DNA of 64,000 bases from Candidatus Roseilinea sp. NK_OTU-006 (GTDB taxonomy: Bacteria > Chloroflexota > Anaerolineae > J036 > Brachytrichaceae): positions 186,001 through 250,000 of the forward strand of contig NZ_JAAFGM010000001.1 of NCBI RefSeq assembly GCF_012931985.1. The letters are read 5' to 3'. How positions within the stretch are numbered: the first letter of the stretch is position 1; every line of letters starts with the position of its first letter. The notes under the pieces are model-generated. The model did no database searches. It worked only from the letters and a program-made list of their open reading frames with translations, and was not told the DNA's origin. Shown here piece by piece: positions 54,014 to 63,784 of the stretch. The translations under genes were made by a program, and so were the position numbers.

Positions 54014-55279
54014 ATGACCTACGCCTGTATCAGAGTCTTCCTCTCCCTCATCCTTGTGCTCACCGGCTGGATCACGTCCACCGACGTTGCCTTGGCGCAG
54101 TCGTCATCGCCCTTTGCTGCCCCGCTGCAGCCGTTTAAGCTCGACCGCGCCCGGCAGGTGTTTATGCGCACGTGGCAGTTCATCCACGATCACTATGTGT
54201 ATCCCGATTTCAACGGCCTGGACTGGCAGTCTATCCGCGCGGAGTATGAGCCGAAGGTGCGCGCGGCGCAGACCCTGCCGGAGTTCTATCGCCTGATGGC
54301 GGAGATGGTCAGCAGGCTGAACGACGGGCACTCGACCTTTCTGCCGCCGCAACAGGCCGGCGCGTTGCAAAGCTATCGCTTGGGCAGCGGCACGGCCTCG
54401 GTCACCGGCCTGGCGGCCAGCTTGCGCAGGATGCCAGACCACAGCTTGCTGGTGTTGCAGGTCATTCCCAACTCGAAGGCCGAAGCCGCGCTCAAGCCAG
54501 GTGATCGCATCGTGGCGATTGAGGGCGCCCGCCTAGATCGCGAGGACCGCGCGCATCTGCTCTATGGCCGTGCGGGCCTTGTGCGCGTCACGGTGCAGCC
54601 GCCCAACGGCGCGCCGCACGAGGCGTCCATTGAACGCGAGACTTATTCGACCGCGCTCATCCCGCCGCCTGTGGTTGCCCACCGCCTGCCCGATGACATT
54701 GGCTATCTGGCGATCTATGACTTCCTCTCGTTTACCACTGGCATGCGCGCGAGAGAGGCGCTGTTGCGGTTACTGCGCGACGGTCGGCTGAACGGCTTGA
54801 TCGTGGATATGCGCGCAAATGACGGCGGCATGATCGGGCAAATGGTGGATGTGCTCGCCTTGCTCATTGACGGCGGCTCGGCCGGCAGCTACGTCAGCCG
54901 ATCTGGCGAGGTGGACGCTTACACCATTCCGCGCGGCAGGACGATTCGCGCGCTGGACGATGTGCCGGTAGTCGTGCTAGCCGGTCCGGGGACGAACAGC
55001 TCCGGCGATATCTTCGTCGCGGTCATGCAGGCGAGTGGACGGGCGCGCGTGGTGGGTATGCCCACGCCCGGCAATGTCGAGATGTTGCAGGCGCTGCGCC
55101 TGCCGGATGGCTCGGTGCTGTGGGCTGCGGTCAAGCATTATCGTGATCCAAAAGGCCGTTTTCTAGAAGGGCGGGGGGTGCAGCCCGACCGGCTGGTGGA
55201 TGTTGAATGGTGGCGCTATGCGTTGCAGGACGATCCGCAGGTGAAGGCTGCGATTGGGCTGATAGCCCTGGGCCGATAA
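54014..55279 (+). CDS. Secreted S41-like (C-terminal processing) peptidase, atypical active site
   Basis: 421 aa. Signal peptide FLSLILVLTGWITSTDVALAQ sets start at 54014. PDZ-like region (LVLQVIPNSKAEAALKPGDRIV) then the S41 core IGYLAIYDF, IVDMRANDGGM and GTNSSGDIF with the candidate Ser. The usual catalytic Lys of the GKG segment is absent: the place reads TPGNVEML. It may use another residue or be inactive. Confidence 0.82.
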   Translation: MTYACIRVFLSLILVLTGWITSTDVALAQSSSPFAAPLQPFKLDRARQVFMRTWQFIHDHYVYPDFNGLDWQSIRAEYEPKVRAAQTLPEFYRLMAEMVSRLNDGHSTFLPPQQAGALQSYRLGSGTASVTGLAASLRRMPDHSLLVLQVIPNSKAEAALKPGDRIVAIEGARLDREDRAHLLYGRAGLVRVTVQPPNGAPHEASIERETYSTALIPPPVVAHRLPDDIGYLAIYDFLSFTTGMRAREALLRLLRDGRLNGLIVDMRANDGGMIGQMVDVLALLIDGGSAGSYVSRSGEVDAYTIPRGRTIRALDDVPVVVLAGPGTNSSGDIFVAVMQASGRARVVGMPTPGNVEMLQALRLPDGSVLWAAVKHYRDPKGRFLEGRGVQPDRLVDVEWWRYALQDDPQVKAAIGLIALGR

Positions 55280-55329
55280 CAGCTGACTTTGGCTGTCCGA
55301 TTGCCCCCTGGGCTTGCGCCGATGGCGCT

Positions 55330-56451
55330 CTACCACGCCTGCAAAATCAGCGCATTCATGGCTGCGCGCTCAACGAGGGATGAGAGGAGGATATGCTCAT
55401 CGGCGGCATGTAGGCCATCGCCTACCGCGCCTAGGCCGTCCATCGTCGGCGCGATCGGGGCGGTGAAGGCTGCGTCGCTGCCGGCGCCGCTCGGGCCGTG
55501 TTCCAGCGTGAGGATCGGCGCGACGATTTGCTTCATGCGCTCGAAGATGGCCAAGCGCTCGGCGTTGCATTCCATCGGCGGGCGCTCGAACTTGCCGCTC
55601 ACTTCCAGTTGCGCGCCGGGCAACACCGGCCGCAAGCTGTAAATCTGTCGGGTGAGCCAGTCGGCGTCGGCCTGCGTGTTGGCGCGGGCGTCCACGTGGA
55701 TTTCACAGCGATCGGGCACTACGTTGTGGGCGATGCCGCCCTGGATCTCGCTTACCGTGGTCGCGATGCCGCGCTGGTAGTCGGTCAGCGCGTGAATAGC
55801 TAGGATGTGATGGGCCATCTCCTGGATGGCGTTGATGCCGCGCTCGTGGCCGCCGCCGGCGTGCGAAGCGCGCCCGCGCGCGACGACGGTGAAATTGCCC
55901 ACGCCGCGCCGCGACGACTTCAGCCGTCCGTCGGCCAGCGCCGGCTCCATGACCATCACCAGTTGTGCGCCGCGCGCCTGCTCTATGATGAGCGCTTCGG
56001 ATGTGAAGCTGCCGATCTCTTCGTCGCTGGTGAACAGCGTGCGGATCTCGCGCCGGGGCATTTGGCCCAGCGCCTGCAACGCCTGCACGGCGTAGAGCGC
56101 GATGACGTGGCTGGCCTTCATGTCAAACACGCCGGGGCCGTACATCTTGCCATCTGCGATCTTGTAGCGCGCTGCGAACGAGCCGCGCGGATGCACGGTG
56201 TCCATGTGCAAGAGCATCAGGATCGGTGATCCTGCGCCGCGGTTGAAGACGCCCAGTACGTGATCGCCGGTCGTCGTCTGTGGGAAGATGGTCACTTCGG
56301 CATTGAGCGATCGCAGCTCTTGGGCGATCAGCCGGGCGACGTCGTCCACGCCGGCTTTGTCGGCGCTGAACGATTCGAGGCTCACAATCCGCGTCAGCAG
56401 CTCGGTCATCGCCGGAAGCTGCGCGTTCAGGTAGGTGATGAGTGGGTGCAT
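55330..56451 (-). CDS. M20-family metallopeptidase (carboxypeptidase G2-like)
   Basis: 373 aa di-zinc peptidase. Zinc ligands His in LLHMDTVHPRG, bridging Asp in GPGVFDMKASH, Glu pair in FTSDEEIGSF, Glu in VMEPAL and His in GLHAADEHI. The dimer domain lies about 180-290 (SSRRGVGNFTVVARGRASHAGG). Removes C-terminal amino acids, probably Glu-type, from peptides or folates; natural substrate unknown. No signal peptide. Confidence 0.9.
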   Translation of the reverse strand: MHPLITYLNAQLPAMTELLTRIVSLESFSADKAGVDDVARLIAQELRSLNAEVTIFPQTTTGDHVLGVFNRGAGSPILMLLHMDTVHPRGSFAARYKIADGKMYGPGVFDMKASHVIALYAVQALQALGQMPRREIRTLFTSDEEIGSFTSEALIIEQARGAQLVMVMEPALADGRLKSSRRGVGNFTVVARGRASHAGGGHERGINAIQEMAHHILAIHALTDYQRGIATTVSEIQGGIAHNVVPDRCEIHVDARANTQADADWLTRQIYSLRPVLPGAQLEVSGKFERPPMECNAERLAIFERMKQIVAPILTLEHGPSGAGSDAAFTAPIAPTMDGLGAVGDGLHAADEHILLSSLVERAAMNALILQAW

Positions 56452-56588
56452 GGTCGGGGGTCAGGGGTCAGAAGTGAGAGCGGAGATTTGGAGATTAGAG
56501 TTTCGAGTTTCGACTTCTCGCTTCCCACTCCCCACTTCCGACTCCCAGGCTCTGGACTCTGGACTCTGGACTCTGGACTCTGGACTCT
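56452..56588. repeat. GA-rich repeats and CTCTGGA heptamer tandem array
   Basis: Five perfect CTCTGGA copies (56550-56584) plus a partial one that runs into the nadK stop codon. The left half has degenerate GGTCAG, GAGATTTGGAGATTAGAG and CACTCCCCACTTCC words with inverse relationships. It separates the M20 and nadK genes. Confidence 0.85.
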
Positions 56589-57427
56589 CAATCACATCCC
56601 TCACCTTTCAGGCGCGCCATCAAGGTGCGGTAGAAATACGAAGGCGGTTGCACGCGCGCAAACACAGCCACATGCTCGCTGGCGCGCACCCGCACGCGGT
56701 CGCCGTCCTTGAGCGTGGTCTCGTGCTGGCCGTCGGCGGTCAGGATAGCTTGGTGGTCGGTGTGGATGACGATCTCGACCGTGGAACCTTGTGATAGCAC
56801 GACCGGCTTGTCCAGGCTGAGGTGTGGCGCGATTGGGACGAGCACGAAATTCTGTAGGGTGGGGGGCAGGATCGGCCCACCGGCGGCCAGCGCGTATGCG
56901 GTGCTGCCGGTCGGCGTGGCCACGATCAGGCCGTCGCAGGCGAAGGTCGTCAAACGGCTGCCGTCCACGTGTACTTCCGGGCGCACGATGCGCGCGAGCG
57001 TGCCGCGACTCACCACCACATCATTCAGCGCTTCGTGCGCGCTCAGCATCGTCTCCGCGCGGTATGCCTCGGCGTGGATCATGATGCGTTCTTCGCGCCA
57101 GTAATCGCCCGCGATCATGCGCTGTAGCGTCTCCCGCCAGTTGGCCGGCGTCATCTCGGACAAGAAGCCCAGCCGGCCCATGTTGACCGAGGCGACCGGC
57201 ACGTCGTGCGGTGCAGCTACGCGAGCGGCGCGCAGCGTGCTGCCGTCGCCGCCCAGCACCACGATCAAATCCACCTTGGGGATGATCGCTTCCAGCGCTG
57301 CCGTGTCCCACGTCTTGGCGCGATAGGACAGCACACCCCATTCGCGCAGCGCCGCGCCGATTTCGTCGGCTACCTCGGCAGTCGCCGGCAGCTTGGGATG
57401 ATCGAGGACGCCCACCGCCTGGATCAT
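56588..57427 (-). CDS. nadK: NAD kinase
   Basis: 279 aa. GGDGSTLRAAR at about 59, NDVVVSRG near 138 and CDGLIVATPTGSTAYALAAGGP near 163 are the NAD kinase signatures; it makes NADP from NAD. The start overlaps the hisS stop by 4 bp, so it belongs to the hisS operon. Confidence 0.96.
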   Translation of the reverse strand: MIQAVGVLDHPKLPATAEVADEIGAALREWGVLSYRAKTWDTAALEAIIPKVDLIVVLGGDGSTLRAARVAAPHDVPVASVNMGRLGFLSEMTPANWRETLQRMIAGDYWREERIMIHAEAYRAETMLSAHEALNDVVVSRGTLARIVRPEVHVDGSRLTTFACDGLIVATPTGSTAYALAAGGPILPPTLQNFVLVPIAPHLSLDKPVVLSQGSTVEIVIHTDHQAILTADGQHETTLKDGDRVRVRASEHVAVFARVQPPSYFYRTLMARLKGEGCD

Positions 57428-58791
57428 GTCTGCACCATCTCGGCCAGCGCTGCTGCAACTTCATCGCGGGGCAGCGCCTGCTCCCTGGCCGTGGCTAGGT
57501 TCTTGACCTTCACCTGACCGGCGGTGAACTCTGTTTCGCCTGCGATCACCGCGAAACGGAATCCCTTGCGACTGGCGTACTTCAACTGGTCGCCCAGCCG
57601 GGCCTTCTCCAGATACACTTCGGTGGCGATGCCGTGCGCGCGCAGCTCGGCGCCGATCCGCAGGTAGTCCTGCATGTGCGCCGGGTCCATCGTCGTGACC
57701 AGCACCAGCGCCGGCGTCGCGGGGCCGGGCTTGAGCACGCCGGCGTCCAACAAGCGCAGCACCAGCCGGCTTAGGCCGATCGAGATGCCGACGCCGGGGA
57801 GCTTCTCGTGGGTGAAGTAACTGGCCAGGTCGTCGTAGCGCCCGCCCGAACAGATGCTGCCCAGGTCGGGGTGCGCGACCAGGCGCGTCTCGTAGACCGT
57901 GCCGGTGTAATAGTCCAGCCCGCGCGCAATGCTCAGGTCCACTTCGAAGCAGTCGTTCGGCACGCCGAGGCTGCGCATGCCCTCGACCACGGTTTTCAGC
58001 TCATGCACGCCGCGCGAGAAGTCCTCGTTGTTGACTTGCCCGCTTTCGATGTGCGACTGCAGGGTGCGCAGCACGTCATCGGCTGGCCGGCCTTGGCTGC
58101 TGTCGAGGAAGTCGAGGATGCGACCGGTCGTTGCCTCGCTCAGACCAACCTTGTTGACCAACGCGTGCGCCACGGCGTCGCGCCCGATCTTCTCCAGGGC
58201 GTCCACCGCACGCAACACCTCAATCTTGCTTTCTGCCGGCGCGCCGACGGCGTCGAAGAATCCCTGCAGCAGCCGGCGATTGTTGATGCGCACGACGAAC
58301 CGGCCGATGCCCATCTCGCGGAAGACGTGGTAGATCACGCTGGGGATCTCGGCGTCGGTCATAAGGCTGACCGAGCCGCGGCCGATCACGTCAATGTCGC
58401 ACTGATACAGCTCGCGGTAGCGGCCGGATTGGGGGCGCTCGCCCCGCCAGACTTTTTGAATCTGATAGCGTCGGAAGGGGAAGGTCAGCTTGTCTTTGTG
58501 CTGGGCCACGTAACGCGCCAGCGGAACGGTCAGGTCGAAGTGCAGGGCGAACTCCGTCTCGGCGCTTTCGCCCGGCCCGGCAGACAAGCGCGAGAGCGCG
58601 TAGATCTCCTTCTCGTTGCCGCCCTTGGACGTGAGCACGTCCTTGCGTTCCACGGCCGGCGTCTCGATCGGCGCAAAGCCGTAGCGCTCGAAGGTGCGAC
58701 GGACGATGTCCAGACAGCGGTTGAACACGAGCTGCTGCTCCGGCAGCAGTTCGGGGAATCCGCTCATCGGTTTGGGGGTGACGATAGGCAT
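57424..58791 (-). CDS. hisS: Histidyl-tRNA synthetase
   Basis: 455 aa class II synthetase. Motif 1 near PAVERKDVLTSKGG, motif 2 FRRYQIQKVWRGERPQSGRYRE, histidine-specific FEVDLSIARGLDYYTGTVYE, motif 3 GVGISIGLSRLVL, and the C-terminal anticodon domain. No T-box seen upstream. A glycosyltransferase gene ends 12 bp before it. Confidence 0.96.
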   Translation of the reverse strand: MPIVTPKPMSGFPELLPEQQLVFNRCLDIVRRTFERYGFAPIETPAVERKDVLTSKGGNEKEIYALSRLSAGPGESAETEFALHFDLTVPLARYVAQHKDKLTFPFRRYQIQKVWRGERPQSGRYRELYQCDIDVIGRGSVSLMTDAEIPSVIYHVFREMGIGRFVVRINNRRLLQGFFDAVGAPAESKIEVLRAVDALEKIGRDAVAHALVNKVGLSEATTGRILDFLDSSQGRPADDVLRTLQSHIESGQVNNEDFSRGVHELKTVVEGMRSLGVPNDCFEVDLSIARGLDYYTGTVYETRLVAHPDLGSICSGGRYDDLASYFTHEKLPGVGISIGLSRLVLRLLDAGVLKPGPATPALVLVTTMDPAHMQDYLRIGAELRAHGIATEVYLEKARLGDQLKYASRKGFRFAVIAGETEFTAGQVKVKNLATAREQALPRDEVAAALAEMVQT

Positions 58792-58803
58792 AGCGATGTT
58801 GCT

Positions 58804-60333
58804 TTAGCGAACGCTCTCGAACAACCCGCGCAGCTCGGGTGTGTCGGCGACTTGCCGGTAGCGCGCTTTGAAGCGCGGGTCGTTCACCAGCAGGCGGTTC
58901 GAGGTGTTGTCCGCGATGAAAGTTCCGTCGGGCGCTTTCGCGATCACATGCGCCTGGATGAAGCGCGGATTTTGCGCGAGCACATAGTCTACATCCCATT
59001 TCCCGAACCCATCGCCGCGCCCGAGCAGACCGCCGGGAAATTGCGGTGTGAGATGCGCGATGTGCGCGTCGGTCAGCCCGAACATGTCCACCACCCGCGC
59101 CTCGAGCGGCAGGATATAGGCCAGCCATCCGGCGTCGGTGACGGCGAGCACGTCGCCCGGTTGCCAATGGGCGCGCAGGTAGTCGCTCATGGTCTGGCCT
59201 TGGGGCGCGATCGGCTGACCGATGCCCCGCACTAAACGCGCATCCAGCGCGTTAAAGAGGAGAACCGCAAGCTGCACCAGCGTTAGGCCGATGCCGATCA
59301 GCGCACTACGGCTTGTTGCCATGAATCCGGCCAAGGTCATCATCCCGCGATGGGCGAGGACGATCAACAGCGGCAGGATGTGCGCCCAGAATCGGTGCAG
59401 CGGCATCCAGTCGCCGCCACCGATGATCACGAAGAGGGCGTAAGCAGCGCAACTGGTGAGCAGGAAAGCATGACGCGGCGTGTGTGCTTTCAGCGCGACA
59501 AGCGCTGCCGGTAAGAGCACAAATCCTGGTCCGCCAAGGGCGGTCATGCCCTCGAATAGGTAATAGGCTCCCTCAACGAAAGCGCGCGGATGCAGCCCCA
59601 TGGATTTGGCGTATACCGTGTTGGGCAGGGGCCAACCATAGTAGCTCAGTCGCCAGAGAAAGTGGGGCGCGAACACGATGGCAAAGCCGGCCAGCCAGCG
59701 CCATTCGCGGCGTAGGATGTGCAATAGCCGATGGCTCCAATGGCTGACGGTCGTGGCGTTGCCAGAAGTGACTCGATGCCACAAGCGGTAGGCTAATGCC
59801 AGGCCGAAGAACAACACGCCCTCCGGGCGGGACAGAGCGAGCAGCCCGAAGATCAGACCGGAAGCGCTGCCGCTGCCCGACGCTTCCTCGCGGATGAATG
59901 TGTATGCGGCGGCAGTGAGCAGGAAAGCGAACAATGCCGTCTCCAGACCGCCCATGGTCCAGGCGGTGAAAGGCGCACAGGCGGCGAGCAGCACGGGGGC
60001 AAGGATGGGTAAGGGGCTATCTGCGGCAAGGCGGTAGGTGATCAGGAGTGTGCCTGCGCTCAGGATGATGGCGATGAGGCGGGCAGCGGTGAGCAACTCC
60101 ATGCCCAATGCATGTGCGGGGGCGAGAAGCATCACCCACAGAAAGTTGGAATAGCCTTCGACGCGCTCGCCGATGTTGTAAACCAGGCCGTTTCCGGCGA
60201 CCAGTTGACGGACGTAGCGGAAGGTGATAAAGGCATCGTCCACCGAAAAGTGCTGGAAGAGCCAGAGCTGTGAGGCGAACAGTGCCCCGATAATTCCCCA
60301 GTCGAGCGCGCGCATCCAACGTAAGGACATCAT
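58804..60333 (-). CDS. Polytopic GT-C glycosyltransferase-like membrane protein
   Basis: 509 aa from MMSLRWMRAL. About ten membrane helices. SVDDAFITFRYVRQLVAGNGLVYN followed by GERVEGYSNFLW is the acidic-motif loop of lipid-linked-sugar transferases (AftB/ArnT-like). A soluble C-terminal domain (from about 430) holds WQPGDVLAVTDAGWLAY. Transfers a sugar or arabinose from a polyprenyl donor to an outer-surface acceptor; substrate unknown. Confidence 0.8.
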   Translation of the reverse strand: MMSLRWMRALDWGIIGALFASQLWLFQHFSVDDAFITFRYVRQLVAGNGLVYNIGERVEGYSNFLWVMLLAPAHALGMELLTAARLIAIILSAGTLLITYRLAADSPLPILAPVLLAACAPFTAWTMGGLETALFAFLLTAAAYTFIREEASGSGSASGLIFGLLALSRPEGVLFFGLALAYRLWHRVTSGNATTVSHWSHRLLHILRREWRWLAGFAIVFAPHFLWRLSYYGWPLPNTVYAKSMGLHPRAFVEGAYYLFEGMTALGGPGFVLLPAALVALKAHTPRHAFLLTSCAAYALFVIIGGGDWMPLHRFWAHILPLLIVLAHRGMMTLAGFMATSRSALIGIGLTLVQLAVLLFNALDARLVRGIGQPIAPQGQTMSDYLRAHWQPGDVLAVTDAGWLAYILPLEARVVDMFGLTDAHIAHLTPQFPGGLLGRGDGFGKWDVDYVLAQNPRFIQAHVIAKAPDGTFIADNTSNRLLVNDPRFKARYRQVADTPELRGLFESVR

Positions 60334-60688
60334 CGCAGAAGCTGAATGCCAAAGTGCTGCCAGGATAAATCCTTCCAAGTCGCCGCCGTGACCATCCACG
60401 TAGCGTTCCTGCGTGCTTGCATGGCTTCGATGAAAGCGTAACAACAGATCTGGTTCTCTCCCGCGTCGCATCTCCTCCGGCATGCGGATGGTGAACGGTG
60501 CAGGCACCACTAACCCCCAGAGCCGTTCATTTCGGCGTGAGCGGCGAACTGTTCCAGAAGCCGGCGGCGCACGTGCGCCTGGAGGGGCGTGACCACGCCA
60601 TATCTACCCACTCCGTCATGGGCGTCTCATCGTGGGCGAAGTAGCGATCGGATGAAAGCATGGGGTGCGGTGGCCGTTCAAGGCGCAG
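60334..60688. other. Gap between the glycosyltransferase and the DJ-1/PfpI gene
   Basis: About 355 bp. Minus-strand frames of 33 to 44 codons occur (one begins LSSDRYFAHDETPM) but no homology or consistent start supports them. No terminator found. Confidence 0.5.
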
Positions 60689-61216
60689 TTAGGTCTCGGC
60701 AATGGCGCGAACCAGCTCGCGGTTGAAATCGGGGATGTCGGCGACGACGCGCCCCCACACCAAGTTGCCATCGCGCAAGGCGGGCGCATCGCACCAGGTT
60801 GCTCCCGCGTTTTCCAAGTCGTCTTTGATGGCGATGCTGCCGGTTGCGCGGTGGCCTTTGACGATGCCGGCGCTGATACCGACCCAGCCGGCGTGGCAGA
60901 TCATGCCGATGATCTTGCCCTGCGCGTATGCGTCGCGCACCAGATGCTTCACGCTCTCGTATCGGCGCAGCTTGTCGGGCGCCCATCCGCCGGGCACGAT
61001 GACGGCATCCATGTCGCGTGCGGCGATGGCGTCCGCCGCGGCCTCGCTCGTCGCGGTTAAGCCGCCACTCTTGCTGTGGAAGGTGACGCCGGCCTTTGGC
61101 GCGACAACCGTGACACGCGCGCCTTCTTCGCGCAGGCGCATATAAACAGCCCAGAACTCTAAGTCCTCAAAGCCCTCTTCGACGCAAAAAGCGATGCGTT
61201 TGTCCTTTAATCTCAT
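60689..61216 (-). CDS. DJ-1/PfpI-family protein
   Basis: 175 aa. Nucleophile elbow IGMICHAGW with Cys and following His, acidic residue in VEEGFEDLEFW, and VIVPGGWAPDKLRR. Members include intracellular peptidases, glyoxalase III and deglycases; which applies is unknown. It begins 19 bp after the lipoprotein gene ends. Confidence 0.88.
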   Translation of the reverse strand: MRLKDKRIAFCVEEGFEDLEFWAVYMRLREEGARVTVVAPKAGVTFHSKSGGLTATSEAAADAIAARDMDAVIVPGGWAPDKLRRYESVKHLVRDAYAQGKIIGMICHAGWVGISAGIVKGHRATGSIAIKDDLENAGATWCDAPALRDGNLVWGRVVADIPDFNRELVRAIAET

Positions 61217-61235
61217 GTGTCGTCCTCGTCACGCC

Positions 61236-62576
61236 CTACGGTTTGAGCAGGATGATACCCGTTCGCGGCCCCATGGTGATGCTGGCGTCCACCGGGTTGC
61301 CCTGCAGCGACTTATAGGCGCCATCCAGTGAGGTCTTCTTCTGTTCGTTGGTGGGGTTGACCAGCACCAGCCCTCTGCTGAATTTGCGCTGGTAGATGCC
61401 GCTGCTGAGCTTGGTGTAGGCCTCGACCGGCGCGCCGATCGGCGCGTTCAGGACGGGGTCGTTGGAATAGGCTGGGTCGCCGGCGTCGAACTGAAAATAG
61501 GTGTAGGCGCCGTTTTTGCCCAGCAGGTACGAGGTAGTCGCGTAGCTCAACCACTGGCGAGTAAGTTCTTCTGGTGCGCCGATCAGCCGCGTGGTAAGCA
61601 GCACGACTTTGTTGTCCTGCGAGGCGACGCTGAGGTAGTCCACATCGCGCTTCCAGTTCGCTTCGGATTTGAACTCGGTCGTTTTGCTGATCGGGGCGCG
61701 CAGGAACTCTGCGATGTGAATGCCATCGGCCAGCGTGGCGAGCGTCTGGGCCTCATCGCTGCGCGCGGCGAACGCCAAGCCGTCTTTCCAGGCGTAACCG
61801 CCGATGATGATGAGCTTGCTGGGGATGCGCGCACGGAGGGTGCGCAGTAAGCCCTCCACGGCGCTACGGCGCTGCTGCTCGGTGAACGCCTGCGTGCCGG
61901 TATAGACCGGCGCGGCGGTGGGGCGGATCAGGTCTATGCCCACATCATCAATCAGCACGCCTTCAAATCCCCCGTCGTTGATTGCCCGGGCGATGTCTTC
62001 GGCGAGTTGGTCCTTTACGGCCTCGTTGCGGATGTCGAGCAGCGGCGCGTTCTTGTCGGCTGAACTGAACGCGACGCGCTTGTTACGATCGTAGAGCAGC
62101 CAATCGGGCTTGTTGGCTTGAAGATCGGCGAGTTGGTCGCCGTTGGCTACGCTGACGCTTTTCTTGGTGAGCGGGACCAGCAATGGGTTGCGCTCGCGCT
62201 GATAATCGCGCGCGGCGTTGCCGGCAGCGATGTCGAGAAAGCCAGGGAATGACGGCGCCGACGCAATGGTGTCACTCCACAGGCCGATCGTCGCTGTGCT
62301 CTCTTGCGGGAATCGCTTGGGGACGGCTGTCGGCGGCGGTGAGGTAGGCGTCGGGAGCGGCGGCGCCGTCGGCGTGGGCGTGGGCTCCGGCAGCGGCGCA
62401 GCAGTCACATAGGCAACCGGCGACGGAAATACGTTCACCTCGCGCGGGCCGGGCAGGCTGGCGCATGCTGCCAGCACAATCGAGAATACAAAATCGAGAA
62501 AGAAGAGGAGCCCGGGACGGCGCGCCCTTCGCAGTGCTTCGTGCTCCTTGCTCGATGCTCTAGACGCCGAACGCAT
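61236..62576 (-). CDS. Putative glycoside hydrolase (GHL15-like) lipoprotein
   Basis: 446 aa. A signal with lipobox LAACASLPG, a Pro/Thr linker ([18 protein letters not shown]), then a TIM-barrel-like domain: [54 protein letters not shown]. The IDDVG Asp pair is the likely catalytic or metal site. Probably a surface glycan hydrolase. Its first 17 bp overlap the dnaJ end. Confidence 0.75.
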   Translation of the reverse strand: MRSASRASSKEHEALRRARRPGLLFFLDFVFSIVLAACASLPGPREVNVFPSPVAYVTAAPLPEPTPTPTAPPLPTPTSPPPTAVPKRFPQESTATIGLWSDTIASAPSFPGFLDIAAGNAARDYQRERNPLLVPLTKKSVSVANGDQLADLQANKPDWLLYDRNKRVAFSSADKNAPLLDIRNEAVKDQLAEDIARAINDGGFEGVLIDDVGIDLIRPTAAPVYTGTQAFTEQQRRSAVEGLLRTLRARIPSKLIIIGGYAWKDGLAFAARSDEAQTLATLADGIHIAEFLRAPISKTTEFKSEANWKRDVDYLSVASQDNKVVLLTTRLIGAPEELTRQWLSYATTSYLLGKNGAYTYFQFDAGDPAYSNDPVLNAPIGAPVEAYTKLSSGIYQRKFSRGLVLVNPTNEQKKTSLDGAYKSLQGNPVDASITMGPRTGIILLKP

Positions 62577-63693
62577 CTTTCAGCTTATCGAAGAAGCCCT
62601 TCTCCTGTTGCGGGACGACTTCCCGGCCTAATGTCTTGGATAGCTCTATGAACAAGCGTTTCTGCTCGGCGGTGAGCGATTGTGGGACTTGTACGGTGAC
62701 CAACACGATTTGGTCGCCGCGCGTGTTGCGACGCAGGTGCGGCACCCCTTTGCCTTTGATGCGGAACACGCTGCCGCTTTGTGTGCCGGCTGGGATCACC
62801 AGCTTCTCCTTGCCGTCCACGGTGGGCACTTCGATCTCATCGCCCAGCGCGGCTTGCGCGACATTAATCGAGACTTCAACGATGATGTCCTCATCCTTGC
62901 GGCGGAAGAAGGGATGCGGGGCTACATGGATGACGACATAGAGGTTGCCCGGCGGCCCCCCATTGACGCCGGGTTCTCCCTCCCCGTTGAGGCGGATCTG
63001 CGTTCCGGTATCCACGCCGGGTGGAATATTGACTACGAGCGTGCGTGTGACGCGCACCTGCTTGCGGCCGCCGCATTGCCGGCAGGGGGTGGTGATCACC
63101 TCCCCCGTGCCGTTGCATGTAGGGCAGGTGGCGACGTTGACGAACGAGCCGAGGATGCTCTGTTGCACCCGGCGCACTTCCCCGGTGCCATTGCACGTGC
63201 GACAACGTGTAGGGCTGGTGCCCGGCTCCGAGCCGGAGCCGTCGCAGCGCGGACAAACGTCGTTGCGGACGACTTCGATTTCCTTCTCTGCGCCGAAGAT
63301 CGCCTCGAGGAAGTCTATCTTCAGATCGTAGCGCAAGTCTGCGCCGCGTCGCGGCCCACGGCGCGCCTGGGCGCCGGCTCGGGCGAAGCCGCCGAAGAAC
63401 TCGTTGAAGATGTCATTGATGTCGCTGAAGCCCCCGAACCCTTCGGCGCCGAAGCCGCCTTGCGCGCCGGCGTGACCGTAGCGGTCGTATGCGGCGCGCT
63501 TCTGGTCGTTGCTCAGCACCTCGTAGGCTTCGTTGATCTCCTTAAACTTATTTTCAGCGTCCGGCGACTTGTTGACGTCGGGGTGATACTCGCGCGCAAG
63601 CCGGCGAAACGCTTTTTTGATTTCGTCGCTGCTGGCGTTGCGCGGCACGCCGAGCACTTCGTAGTAATCGCGTTTGGTCGTTGCCATGGGCAT
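62560..63693 (-). CDS. dnaJ: Chaperone protein DnaJ
   Basis: 377 aa. J domain 1-72 with HPD in REYHPDVNK, Gly/Phe region ([15 protein letters not shown]), four zinc motifs [24 protein letters not shown] and CRQCGGRK (the last lacks the GxG), then the substrate domains. Stimulates DnaK. Lies 91 bp after the dnaK stop; the second Met (63687) is an alternative start. Confidence 0.96.
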   Translation of the reverse strand: MPMATTKRDYYEVLGVPRNASSDEIKKAFRRLAREYHPDVNKSPDAENKFKEINEAYEVLSNDQKRAAYDRYGHAGAQGGFGAEGFGGFSDINDIFNEFFGGFARAGAQARRGPRRGADLRYDLKIDFLEAIFGAEKEIEVVRNDVCPRCDGSGSEPGTSPTRCRTCNGTGEVRRVQQSILGSFVNVATCPTCNGTGEVITTPCRQCGGRKQVRVTRTLVVNIPPGVDTGTQIRLNGEGEPGVNGGPPGNLYVVIHVAPHPFFRRKDEDIIVEVSINVAQAALGDEIEVPTVDGKEKLVIPAGTQSGSVFRIKGKGVPHLRRNTRGDQIVLVTVQVPQSLTAEQKRLFIELSKTLGREVVPQQEKGFFDKLKDAFGV

Positions 63694-63784
63694 GTGTTGC
63701 GCGCGTGGCGCGTCTCACCGCCTGCGCCTCACGCCTGCGCGCGTCGCGCAAGACTCGGGATGCGCGCGGTGAGACCCCGGACGC
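63694..63784 (-). other. dnaK-dnaJ gap with a 10-bp inverted repeat
   Basis: GTCTCACCGC (63712-63721) and GCGGTGAGAC (63766-63775) could form a stem in the shared mRNA; no T-run, so a stability or processing element is more likely than a terminator. Confidence 0.45.

Noticed and set aside
57808-59235. Plus-strand frame of 475 codons
   Set aside because: Antisense to hisS and the glycosyltransferase.
60511-60662. Short frames that might be a gene remnant
   Set aside because: Two different frames look mildly protein-like, but neither has support beyond composition.
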